A stretch of DNA of 64,000 nucleotides from the NCBI GenBank assembly GCA_022791915.1, contig JAAWAB010000002.1:124001-188000 (forward strand), given 5' to 3'. A program made the translations under genes and the position numbers. Below the pieces are notes generated by a model. That model made no database searches. It saw only the letters and a program-made list of their open reading frames with translations, and was not told the DNA's origin. This DNA is from Clostridia bacterium. GTDB taxonomy: Bacteria > Bacillota > Clostridia > Christensenellales > Pumilibacteraceae. How positions within the stretch are numbered: the first letter of the stretch is position 1; every line of letters begins with the position of its first letter. Shown here in pieces: positions 56,601 through 64,000 of the stretch.

Positions 56601-58263
56601 CGAAAGTGAAGATATAACTGATTTTGAATCGATTTTGGATTTGTGTTCTACTTCCTTCCCTCAAAGAAGGTTAAAATGGCATTATAGAAGTAGATACGAA
56701 CAACTTATTTCATTTTCAAATAAAAATTTCTATGATAACGATTTAGTTACTTTCCCTTCCGCAAAAATGGATTCGGCGGGAATAGGCGTTGACTATTATT
56801 ACGTGGAAGGTGTATTTGACCGAAAGAGCAAAACAAATCGAATAGAAGCTGAACGTATCGTAGATTTGGTATTTGAAAATATCAGAAAATATCCGAGCCG
56901 GAGTTTGGGTGTTGTTGCTTTTAGTATTTCGCAACAGAATTTAATAGAGAAATTGATTTATAAACGCAGGCAGAAAAATTCGGCGTTTGAAGAATTCTTT
57001 AAGTCAGATAGAGCAGAACCGTTCTTTGTAAAAAATCTTGAAACCGTGCAAGGAGATGAACGAGATACAATAATTTTCAGTATCGCATACGCAAAAGATT
57101 CACAAGGAAGATTATTACTGAATTTTGGACCAATCAACCGCGAGGGCGGTGAAAGGCGTTTAAATGTTGCTGTTACACGTGCAAAGTTTAATGTACAGTT
57201 AGTTTCCTCAATGCACTACTACGACATTGACCTAACACGTACAAAGTCTGTCGGTGCAAGATTATTACGAGAATATTTAGACTACGCAGAAAACGGTATT
57301 ACGGCTTTAGAAAGAAGTATATCTGTTGATGCAACTAATCCGTTTGAACAATATGATTCTGAATTTGAATTGGAGGTTTGCGAATTTTTACGTGAACACG
57401 GTTTTACTGTAGATACTCAAGTTGGTTGCTCGTCGTTTAAAATTGATTTGGCATTGAAACGCCCTAATTCGTCTGATTATGTTCTTGCTATTGAGTGCGA
57501 TGGAGCGACTTATCACTCTTCTAAAACTGCCCGTGATAGAGACAGATTGCGTCAGAGCATATTGGAAAATATGGGTTGGAAGTTTTATCGCATCTGGTCA
57601 ACAGATTGGTTCCGCAACAAGCAGGTTGAAAAGCAAAGACTTCTGGATGCGGCAAAAAAGGCATTGGAAAATTCTCCCGTTAAAGTAAATCATGCGGATA
57701 TTGAGAACGATAATTTTTCGGAAACAGTCATAGAAAAACATTTTGAATTTCCGAAATATAAAATGATAGATGCATTGTCAACTGCACGAAATTGCAGAGG
57801 AAATATCTTTTCTGTTGTTCGTGCAATTGTTGAAGTAGAGTCTCCTGTTTCAGAAGAATGGCTTTTAAAACGAATAGTATTTCTGTTTGAAGGACGCGAA
57901 AAAGTTACTAACGTAGTGCGTGCGGAATTCGACAGGCAAATGTGGAACTGTGCAAGATTTGGAATTGTGCGTAAAGACGGTTTCTTGTACTGGCAAGGTA
58001 GTGAAATACCGATGTTACGAGTTCCTGCTAATGGCGTTGAGCCGAGAGATATAAAATATATTGAGTTGCGTGAGCTTGCTTTGGGTCTGAAAGAAATATT
58101 AAAGCAGAATGTTTCTGCTGAAAAACAAGGGCTTTTCAGGCTTCTTACACAACACCTTGGTTTCAGCCGTATGGGCGACGCTATTTTAGATCGGATGGAA
58201 AGTGCATTAAAACTGATTGCAAAAGATATTGAAATCAACGGCGAAATGATTTCGTTAAAATAA
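53665..58263 (+). CDS. DUF4011 - SF1 helicase - Vsr/DUF559-like nuclease - DUF3320-type large protein (putative antiphage defence)
   Basis: N-term WADLLLDTGKRNNLINF; Walker A FVLQGPPGTGKSQTITNII; VIFDEASQIFPQDAIGAI; VGDSKQMPP; ETVQGDERDTIIFS; RRLNVAVTRAK; nuclease FELEVCEFLREHGFTVDTQVGCSSFKIDLAL...LAIECDGATYHSSKTARDRDRLRQSILENMGWKFYRIWSTDWF. Confidence 0.88.
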   Translation: MDTERLSKWADLLLDTGKRNNLINFKDSKQGTVEIVAPDYNTLFQRAEHSAVFEVYDPKLDDDEDESETEEEGEQQERQTKQAYIATYVSRLKRNQILAYNVANKPIQALKSIGRKARTAIEETGVNIAYIAFGFIHWTESDDSQIEMRAPILLAPIAVENQSAVEPYYVRVLDDDIIVNPTFTYKLQNEYGIKFPEYDEDDGIEKYLDKVSALLARLRWTVTTECKIGIFSFLKINMYKDLKENTAKIAKNSSVRALLGEASSLCTTSGQANKVTDLLALHNVVDADSSQAEAIETAKEGKSFVLQGPPGTGKSQTITNIIAECLMDGKKVLFVSEKLAALNVVYDKLKKVGIEEFCLELHSHKANKKQVIEELCRTLRLQKSGVSDKAEKELKIKQEAQQQLDAYAVELHKIRPNINKTLYQLYEEVSACRSATDISFVIQSIKNKGENYIDATENLLTRYTSYIDSIGADYHKNIWHGYINTDSSYQTVMRLKEDLQAVIILCRSLMEINEEIKANYGISANCIIDAQSLNSFFELIARSDFLTPSLLSISVLDEVEQITKKLQTIATEILHNKNILDNEFDEDLYKLDGQVLHKKLTKQYRGWFSRLFGKEYKRIISDIRLCKKDGKKIKYAKAVNATDTLCQYQAKLKEFNEQQNAIESKFGKAYVGVNTDFEKLLAELDMLTSAVVGFEEITELTHMPLEIFSSQKMRFGQIAEKYRRSFKDNQEQLNRLLDSFDVNEYNICRTSCKDLIDKLNTCLTNTDKLDNWCDFIKLLTKLQESGLRSYIDFAIQQNVDSHKIVSTYKKAFYSQWVDAVLHESPILIELARVPHDEMIERFKEKDTLNFEINKAKIKAKLSAQRPRLDMVAQGSAIAILLREGEKKRKKKGIRQLLSELGDLAQTLKPCFLMSPLSVSTFLNSEIKFDVVIFDEASQIFPQDAIGAIYRGNQLIVVGDSKQMPPSNFFNSGTDSDDDDESEDITDFESILDLCSTSFPQRRLKWHYRSRYEQLISFSNKNFYDNDLVTFPSAKMDSAGIGVDYYYVEGVFDRKSKTNRIEAERIVDLVFENIRKYPSRSLGVVAFSISQQNLIEKLIYKRRQKNSAFEEFFKSDRAEPFFVKNLETVQGDERDTIIFSIAYAKDSQGRLLLNFGPINREGGERRLNVAVTRAKFNVQLVSSMHYYDIDLTRTKSVGARLLREYLDYAENGITALERSISVDATNPFEQYDSEFELEVCEFLREHGFTVDTQVGCSSFKIDLALKRPNSSDYVLAIECDGATYHSSKTARDRDRLRQSILENMGWKFYRIWSTDWFRNKQVEKQRLLDAAKKALENSPVKVNHADIENDNFSETVIEKHFEFPKYKMIDALSTARNCRGNIFSVVRAIVEVESPVSEEWLLKRIVFLFEGREKVTNVVRAEFDRQMWNCARFGIVRKDGFLYWQGSEIPMLRVPANGVEPRDIKYIELRELALGLKEILKQNVSAEKQGLFRLLTQHLGFSRMGDAILDRMESALKLIAKDIEINGEMISLK

Positions 58264-58280
58264 AATTCACTTATTTATAT

Positions 58281-59375
58281 ATGATAAAAATGGATAAAGA
58301 ACTTTTAGAAAATACTTGCGTTATTTGCAATATGGTGTATTTGCTATCCGACATTGAGAAATTAGGCTTGGATAAGTTTAATGAAGAAGCACACAAGTTT
58401 GCGCCAAAATATCTGTATAAATACTTCCCAAACACTAGAAAATGGATTAAAGAAGAAAAAAGATATCGCAACTTTTCTTACGAAGCGTTAGTTGATAATA
58501 CAGTATATTTACAGGATGCTGAAAATTTTGATGATTGCTTTGACTGCGCTATAGATTTGGATTGGAACAAATTTTTACACAATAGACTTGTTCAATATTG
58601 TGATTATTTTAAAGTTGAATGCTTGAAAGAAAATTCAGCCGAAGATCTCAGTTATGCTTTAGCCGTAAAGCTTTACGAATACAACACTTTGGAAAATATT
58701 TTAAATGGAAAAGACAAGTATGATGATATGCTGTTAAAGGGCAATATTGAGTATTTTGCAAGGAGCATATTTAATCTTGTTGAACAAGGTGATGACTTAA
58801 AGTTGGCTATTATTAAGGTAATAAGCAAAGAGTATGATGACTTTATTAAGGACTTTTCCAAATTTAAAATTTCATGTTTTTCATCTTCACCTTATCTAAA
58901 CAGAATGTGGAGTTCACAATATGCGAATGATAATAAAGGATTTTGCCTTGAATATGAAATTGAGCTTTCAACTCCAGAAAAAACAGCATTGTTCATTAAT
59001 ACTTTGCCTGTAATTTATAGCCAACATAGAAATGATGTTTTGCCTTTAAGCAGTGATTGTGATAAAACGCCCACGAAAGAGTTTTTATGGCAAATGTATT
59101 TTAACGGTTTTTTGCGGAAAAGCCTTCATTGGCAAGATCAAGAAGAATGGAGATTGATTTTGTTGGACGGTTTAATTGAAAAAAATCCTATACCATTTTT
59201 CAAAATTAAGAAAGTATATTTAGGTAATAAAATGCCAGCTAAAGACCGTATGCGAATAATAAGATATTGCCGAGCACACGATATAGAATATGTTGGTTTG
59301 GTAAGAGATACTAATTCATTTAATCTAACAGAATGTAAAAACGATTGCTATATTTGTAAAAAAGCTAAAAAATAA
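58281..59375 (+). CDS. DUF2971-type protein
   Basis: KYLYKYFPN start; SSSPYLNRMWSSQYANDNKGFCLEYEI and ILLDGLIEK / KIKKVYLGNKM pattern typical of DUF2971. Confidence 0.75.
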   Translation: MIKMDKELLENTCVICNMVYLLSDIEKLGLDKFNEEAHKFAPKYLYKYFPNTRKWIKEEKRYRNFSYEALVDNTVYLQDAENFDDCFDCAIDLDWNKFLHNRLVQYCDYFKVECLKENSAEDLSYALAVKLYEYNTLENILNGKDKYDDMLLKGNIEYFARSIFNLVEQGDDLKLAIIKVISKEYDDFIKDFSKFKISCFSSSPYLNRMWSSQYANDNKGFCLEYEIELSTPEKTALFINTLPVIYSQHRNDVLPLSSDCDKTPTKEFLWQMYFNGFLRKSLHWQDQEEWRLILLDGLIEKNPIPFFKIKKVYLGNKMPAKDRMRIIRYCRAHDIEYVGLVRDTNSFNLTECKNDCYICKKAKK

Positions 59376-59396
59376 TTTCAGAGGTATAAAGCGGTA

Positions 59397-59486
59397 ATGA
59401 TAATTTTTAAGTATTGCGGACCGAATGATGAAGATGACGATTGGGTTGAAGAACTTGATTTTTACGACCAAATGGACGAAGATTAA
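59397..59486 (+). CDS. Candidate 29-aa acidic micro-ORF
   Basis: MIIFKYCGPNDEDDDWVEELDFYDQMDED*; agaggtataaagcggta upstream could serve as an RBS. Confidence 0.35.
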   Translation: MIIFKYCGPNDEDDDWVEELDFYDQMDED

Positions 59487-59666
59487 GTCTTGTGGAAGAT
59501 AATGCATTTTTGAATACTAAAAAAACAGCGCTATCCATTAATGGTTTTCTTTATGTCAAAAGAAAAATGAAATATAGAGATTTTCAGCTTGTTGCAGACC
59601 TTAAAGCATCTTATTCTTGAAGTGGAGAGAAAGACGACCATTAATCTGTAGTTATTACTCTTACCC

Positions 59667-59695
59667 TTGCAATTAATATTTTTTTGTGGTATAAT
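59667..59695 (+). promoter_or_regulatory. Strong extended -10 sigma-A promoter (TTGCAA-17-TGG-TATAAT)
   Basis: ttgcaa ttaatatttttttgtgg tataat; about 100-nt leader to ATG 59801. Confidence 0.7.
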
Positions 59696-59800
59696 ATTTC
59701 AAATTGTGGCAGTATTTGATGCGGCGCAAAAAACATTCAGGGTTATTTGATATTTTCGACATTCTCTAAAAAAAGAAGAACTCTGCATGGGGATGTACTT

Positions 59801-61603
59801 ATGAAGAAGAAAAAACGCAAAAAATTAAATTCGATTAGAGAAAACAAAGAAATTATGAAATGGGTGTTTTTTGTAGTACAGACACTCATCTCGGCATTTG
59901 TGGGTACATTAATTGCCTTAATATTCGGTGCAGAGTACTATTTGGCACTCATAACTTTTGCTGTGTTAATGGTTTTTTTGATTATAATGTCGATAGTTAT
60001 AATTGTAATCCAAAATCAAATTAGTTTACTTACTATAATGCAAAAGAGCATTGATGAAGAAAGATATGAAGAGGCAATACAATATGGTATTGCTATGAGT
60101 AAAATATTATTTTCTTCGAATAAGAACAATGAGCGTATTCAACTTGGAAAAAAAATAAATGTTGCTTGCAAAAAATTGCGCAGCAAGGATAGATCTAATA
60201 AAATAAAAATTAATAATCTCTCCCTTGATGAGGTTCAGGCTGGCGTTCTTATTGACGACCTTGGCTGGTCTATGCATCTGTGCAATCAAAATATTACTGC
60301 AATAAATAATATCTTAAGCGGTATGAATATTGCGAGGACCGCAGCTTCGATTCTTATCAGAAATACCGCCACGAACGAAGACGCTAATGCACTTAAAGGT
60401 TACGTTTCTATAATATTAAAAGGTTATCGGCATTTAACCGGAATTTACTATGAGAATTCCGATACTTTAGAAGAAGCAGCGTATTATGAGAATATTACGA
60501 AACTAATTCTGTCAAGCGGTAAGTCACTTAGACAAGGCAGTCCGTGTTCTAATTCTGACGCAGAACAATATTGTGAACTTCCCGGATTAGTATGTGTAAA
60601 AGACGGTGACGAACAAAAACGCTGTGTTTTAAAGAGCATCTTGAAAATATTTTTTAACGAAGGCAGTGTAGAAGATTTAACGAGTCACGAAATAAGCAAA
60701 TACATAGGATATACGCCTACCGGCGACGTTGATATATCGGATGTTCAGAAAGATATTGAATTATTCAGTAAACTCTCGTATAACGACAGAATATCGCTTC
60801 TTAGCGAGCAGAGCTATGCTTGGAGCAGGAATATTATCAAAAAATTAAAGATCATACGGCACATGTCCCTTGTGGAAGAGTATATTTCGGACAATGAAAT
60901 CGATTGCCGACTTTGTGAAGCCGAAATTTACGCCTTGGTATACTATTTCGGAAAACAGTTAGTTGACTGTGCGGCTGAAATGACTTTCGGTAATTATCGC
61001 GGACTCGTAGAAGGCAAAGAGGATATGTTAACGAAAGATTTGCGGTTTATCAGCATAATCAATGAAATTGAAATGGAAACCTTATCTCTCGGACTATCCA
61101 GGGAAAGCGGTGTATTCCAGGCTGAAAAGAATCAAAGGATAGCCAAGGTTAAAAGTAATTTAGAGTTCACGATGAAAATGTCTGAAACTCCACGCATCGA
61201 CTTATACGTACGCAACGCTTGCCGTTTGTTGGAGCTGAATTTAATTGAGTTTAATGCACTTCATAGATACAGAAGTTCACACGAGTGTAAAATAAATGCA
61301 GCCATTTATCTTAAAGAGATAGACGGTGTGTATGAGAAACTCCGTAAGCATGCAAATCGATACAACGAGGTGGATGAAACTTATAATGAAGTTAAACACG
61401 AGTTTATGCGCGCTGTCCATAGTTTTCCCAAAAAAGTGGTGACTAAGGATTTAAAGGAAGTTAAAGAAGATAAAATCGTCAGTCTTTTAACGAACGTTCC
61501 GTCGAATTATGCAAAATGTTCGATTTATAAAAACGTGTACGTTTCACCCGACGTTGAGGAAAGGGTTGCAAAAATAAAAGAGAAATGGAGAATTAAACAA
61601 TGA
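59801..61603 (+). CDS. Two-TM membrane-anchored protein with large helical (TPR-like?) cytoplasmic domain, unknown function
   Basis: MKWVFFVVQTLISAFVGTLIALIFGAEYYLALITFAVLMVFLIIMSIVIIVIQ hairpin, then ~530 aa helical; Cys-rich insert GSPCSNSDAEQYCELPGLVCVKDGDEQKRCVLK; start trimmed from 59747. Confidence 0.65.
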   Translation: MKKKKRKKLNSIRENKEIMKWVFFVVQTLISAFVGTLIALIFGAEYYLALITFAVLMVFLIIMSIVIIVIQNQISLLTIMQKSIDEERYEEAIQYGIAMSKILFSSNKNNERIQLGKKINVACKKLRSKDRSNKIKINNLSLDEVQAGVLIDDLGWSMHLCNQNITAINNILSGMNIARTAASILIRNTATNEDANALKGYVSIILKGYRHLTGIYYENSDTLEEAAYYENITKLILSSGKSLRQGSPCSNSDAEQYCELPGLVCVKDGDEQKRCVLKSILKIFFNEGSVEDLTSHEISKYIGYTPTGDVDISDVQKDIELFSKLSYNDRISLLSEQSYAWSRNIIKKLKIIRHMSLVEEYISDNEIDCRLCEAEIYALVYYFGKQLVDCAAEMTFGNYRGLVEGKEDMLTKDLRFISIINEIEMETLSLGLSRESGVFQAEKNQRIAKVKSNLEFTMKMSETPRIDLYVRNACRLLELNLIEFNALHRYRSSHECKINAAIYLKEIDGVYEKLRKHANRYNEVDETYNEVKHEFMRAVHSFPKKVVTKDLKEVKEDKIVSLLTNVPSNYAKCSIYKNVYVSPDVEERVAKIKEKWRIKQ

Positions 61604-62190
61604 AGACTTTATTTCTTGTAGTTGGCGCAATTGGAAGCGGCAAAAGCAGTGTATGCAAATACTTATTCTCTGAAGGTAAGCTCGGCAAAATAGTTTTTAT
61701 CGCTTCTGATGAATATAAGAAAAAATATTTTAACGAGGAAGTCACAAAATGGAATAAAGGATACCGTGCAGCCGATGAACTGATGATGGAAGCGTTAGAG
61801 CTGGCTGCTACCGATAATAACGTTGAAAATATTCTCGTTGAGTTTTGTCCAATGAGGCAAAATAAGATAAGAACTATATTATCCATCGTGAATAAGTATA
61901 ACTTAAAGGTCGTTCTGCTTTTAGTTCATACAGACAATGCCGATATAAACTTAGGAAGGATTTCGGTGAGAAATGAGACGTCGGATAAAGTAGACCCAAA
62001 GAAAGTATTGCAAAGCCATGAATACGTTTTCATTAACGCCTTTATATTTATGGAGTCGGCGTCAAGCGTATATTTTATAGACAACTCGAAACAAACGCCA
62101 AAGGTTGTAAGCTTTTTAAAAAATAATACAATGAGTATTATAGATAGTAAATGCCGTTGGGTAAAAAAAATAAGTGAAAGTTTATCATAG
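61600..62190 (+). CDS. P-loop kinase-like NTPase (zeta-toxin/AAA_33-like)
   Basis: MKTLFLVVGAIGSGKSSVCKYL Walker A; IASDEYKKKYF; 4-bp ATGA overlap with previous gene. Confidence 0.65.
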   Translation: MKTLFLVVGAIGSGKSSVCKYLFSEGKLGKIVFIASDEYKKKYFNEEVTKWNKGYRAADELMMEALELAATDNNVENILVEFCPMRQNKIRTILSIVNKYNLKVVLLLVHTDNADINLGRISVRNETSDKVDPKKVLQSHEYVFINAFIFMESASSVYFIDNSKQTPKVVSFLKNNTMSIIDSKCRWVKKISESLS

Positions 62191-62199
62191 GAGGGTAAC

Positions 62200-62883
62200 A
62201 TGGTAGTAAAAACATCTGAGGAGCTGATTAAAGATTTGGTTGGCTATGCGCTTGAAAAGGAAAAAAGATTTATCTTCATTTCTGGTAACGGCGGTTCCGG
62301 GAAATCCGAGTTGGCAAAAAGAATCGTTGCATACGCTTCTCAATTTGGTCATGCTAATGCAATTGATATGGACGAGTTTGTTGTGGACACTGCTCTTAGA
62401 AAGAGTGCGTCTTTGGAATGGGAAGTTGACGGCGAGAAATTGACTGGCAGATGTACCACTTCGTTTAAGGCCGCATACTTTATTCAAAATATACACGCCA
62501 TAATAGCTAACATCGCACAGAACAACAATTACTATCATTGGCCCAAAAAAGCTAAAAGTATTGACGAATGTAAGCTGATCTATGGTGAAGCTGCCATCAC
62601 TGTTGTTGAAGGAATAGGTAGTGTTTTTCTTGACAAAAGTCTAGTGGACTCGATAAGCATATTTATCGAGTGTGATGAGGACATAGAAATTGCGCGCAGA
62701 CTTCAAAGAAAAAGGTTCTCCAATGAACAGACCATAGAGGATATAAAGAAAAGTTCTGTTGAAAGGAATTCACAATACAAGGCGCTGATATTGCCTCATC
62801 GAGAAGAACATGATTTGATTTTAACTAGTAACGAGGACTACTCTCTCTCCATTGTAAAAGATAAACTAAAGATTGTTCGCTGA
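62200..62883 (+). CDS. P-loop kinase (uridine kinase/PRK-like)
   Basis: FIFISGNGGSGKSELAKRI Walker A; AIDMDEFVVD; AAITVVEGIGSVFLDK; RRLQRKRFSN lid-like. Confidence 0.7.
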   Translation: MVVKTSEELIKDLVGYALEKEKRFIFISGNGGSGKSELAKRIVAYASQFGHANAIDMDEFVVDTALRKSASLEWEVDGEKLTGRCTTSFKAAYFIQNIHAIIANIAQNNNYYHWPKKAKSIDECKLIYGEAAITVVEGIGSVFLDKSLVDSISIFIECDEDIEIARRLQRKRFSNEQTIEDIKKSSVERNSQYKALILPHREEHDLILTSNEDYSLSIVKDKLKIVR

Positions 62884-63569
62884 TGTATAAGTTGCTTATT
62901 TTTGATCTAGATAATACGCTAATAGATTATTCAAAGACCGAACGGCTGGCTATTGATAACGTTTGTCAAAAGTTGGGTATTGCCACTGAAAACAATTATC
63001 GACTGTATAAAGACAGTAATCGTCTTGCGCGCGAAATTTATCCGAATATAACGCATGAAAATCTTTCGGATTTTCGCAAAAAAAGGGCTGAAATTTTTTT
63101 ACAGTCTGCAGGTTGTTTCGATACGGTAACAGTGGATTGCTTTCTTGCTCTCTATTTGGCGGAAATGGGCAATGGGATCGTTTTTGATGACGTAATTGAA
63201 TGTTTAGAAAGATTAAAAGGTAAATGCACGTTGGTAATAGGTACAAACGGTGATAATGTCACCCGACACAACAAGATCAGAAGTGCCAATTTGACGAAAT
63301 ATTTTTCACGGGTGTTTACAAGCGAGATGCTAAATTGCAGCAAACCGCAAAAAGAGTTCTTTCTGAAAATTATTGAACATTTCCCATACGGCCCTGAAAG
63401 CGTTTTGGCAATAGGCGATGATTTAAAAAACGATTATATCTGCGCAAAAGAGGCAGGAATTGATTTTTGCTTTATTAACAGAAACATAATGGAGCTGGAC
63501 AAAAACGTTAAACCACAATACGTAATTTATTCTTTGGCAGAATTGGAGCGCATCGTCAACGCCAATTAG
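62883..63569 (+). CDS. HAD superfamily hydrolase (YjjG/nucleotidase-like)
   Basis: LLIFDLDNTLIDYSKTE motif I; LVIGTNGDN motif II; AIGDDLKNDYICAKEAGI motif IV; TGATG start/stop overlap with upstream gene. Confidence 0.88.
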   Translation: MYKLLIFDLDNTLIDYSKTERLAIDNVCQKLGIATENNYRLYKDSNRLAREIYPNITHENLSDFRKKRAEIFLQSAGCFDTVTVDCFLALYLAEMGNGIVFDDVIECLERLKGKCTLVIGTNGDNVTRHNKIRSANLTKYFSRVFTSEMLNCSKPQKEFFLKIIEHFPYGPESVLAIGDDLKNDYICAKEAGIDFCFINRNIMELDKNVKPQYVIYSLAELERIVNAN

Positions 63570-63579
63570 AGAGGTGCTA

Positions 63580-64000
63580 ATGAAAAAATACATAAACTTT
63601 AACTATGGTTATAAAGAGAACAAGGATTATAAGACAAGAGCTGAACTAATCAAAAAGTTAGGTTTTGATGGGGTCTTTTTATATTCTCAATACAATCCAG
63701 AGGATTATATTTGCGACGTGTTAGATGCGGGACTAGAAATTGGCAGTTTGCATTTGTCGTATAAAAAATTTGATTGTAATGGTCATCTTGTTGATAAGCA
63801 ATATGTAAACGTTCTTTGGCAAGAACCGGAATTGTCTAAGGAATATCTTGCTACCATTTTGCAGGAATTGGAGTTTGCGCACAGGTATTGCATCAAGACA
63901 ATCGTCATGCACATTACTGGGGGAACAAACCCTCCGCCATTTAGTCAATATGGCGTAGAATTTATTCGTACGATTTTAAATAAATGCAAAGAATACAATA
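63580..64000 (+). CDS. Sugar phosphate isomerase/epimerase-like TIM barrel (xylose-isomerase-like), truncated by window edge
   Basis: MKKYINFNYGYKENKDYKTRAELIKKLGFDGVFLYSQYN...GLEIGSLHLSYKKFD...IKTIVMHITGG. Confidence 0.6.
   Translation, partial: MKKYINFNYGYKENKDYKTRAELIKKLGFDGVFLYSQYNPEDYICDVLDAGLEIGSLHLSYKKFDCNGHLVDKQYVNVLWQEPELSKEYLATILQELEFAHRYCIKTIVMHITGGTNPPPFSQYGVEFIRTILNKCKEYN

Noticed and set aside
57171-57186. parS-like TGTTACACGTGCAAAG
   Set aside because: Lies in the conserved helicase VTRAK coding motif and has three mismatches; likely chance
1-64000. CRISPR arrays, tRNA/rRNA genes, integrases/transposases
   Set aside because: No regularly spaced direct repeats, T-arm-like GGTTCRANNCC elements or recombinase motifs recognised by eye; a tRNAscan-SE/CRISPR finder run would be needed to exclude them

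Overview
64-kb bacterial chromosomal window, probably from an uncultured gut-type Firmicute (Clostridia-like; inferred from gene content only). (1) 0-28 kb: mostly minus-strand, higher-GC genes. These include cell-envelope glycosyltransferases, RarA, and a Gram-positive glycan-utilisation locus (sialate-O-acetylesterase-like, GH78-like, DUF4838, ROK regulator, metallophosphoesterase, carbohydrate ABC transporter with SBP and two permeases, large exported proteins with Cys-containing C-terminal anchors). (2) 28-36 kb: SDR, a Bce-like two-component system with ABC transporter, DJ-1/PfpI protein, ferritin, ParB. (3) 36.5-39.3 kb: AT-rich gene desert with degenerate parS-like sites, a recurrent palindrome, gene remnants and a DnaA-box hairpin. 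(4) 39.3-53.6 kb: lipid/acyl genes, LepB, DegV, RsmG, a strong oriC candidate (DnaA boxes, DnaA-trio-like repeat and skew change), MnmE, SmpB, citrate synthase, RlmD. (5) 53.6-64 kb: a compositionally distinct, AT-richer accessory island. It carries a 1532-aa DUF4011/SF1-helicase/Vsr-like nuclease protein (defence type), a DUF2971 protein, tiny ORFs, and a tightly packed five-gene operon (2-TM helical protein, two P-loop kinases, HAD phosphatase, TIM-barrel isomerase-like). That operon is the best candidate for an undescribed system. No tRNA, rRNA, CRISPR array or intact transposase was recognised. All calls come from reading the sequence by eye; no database searches were run.
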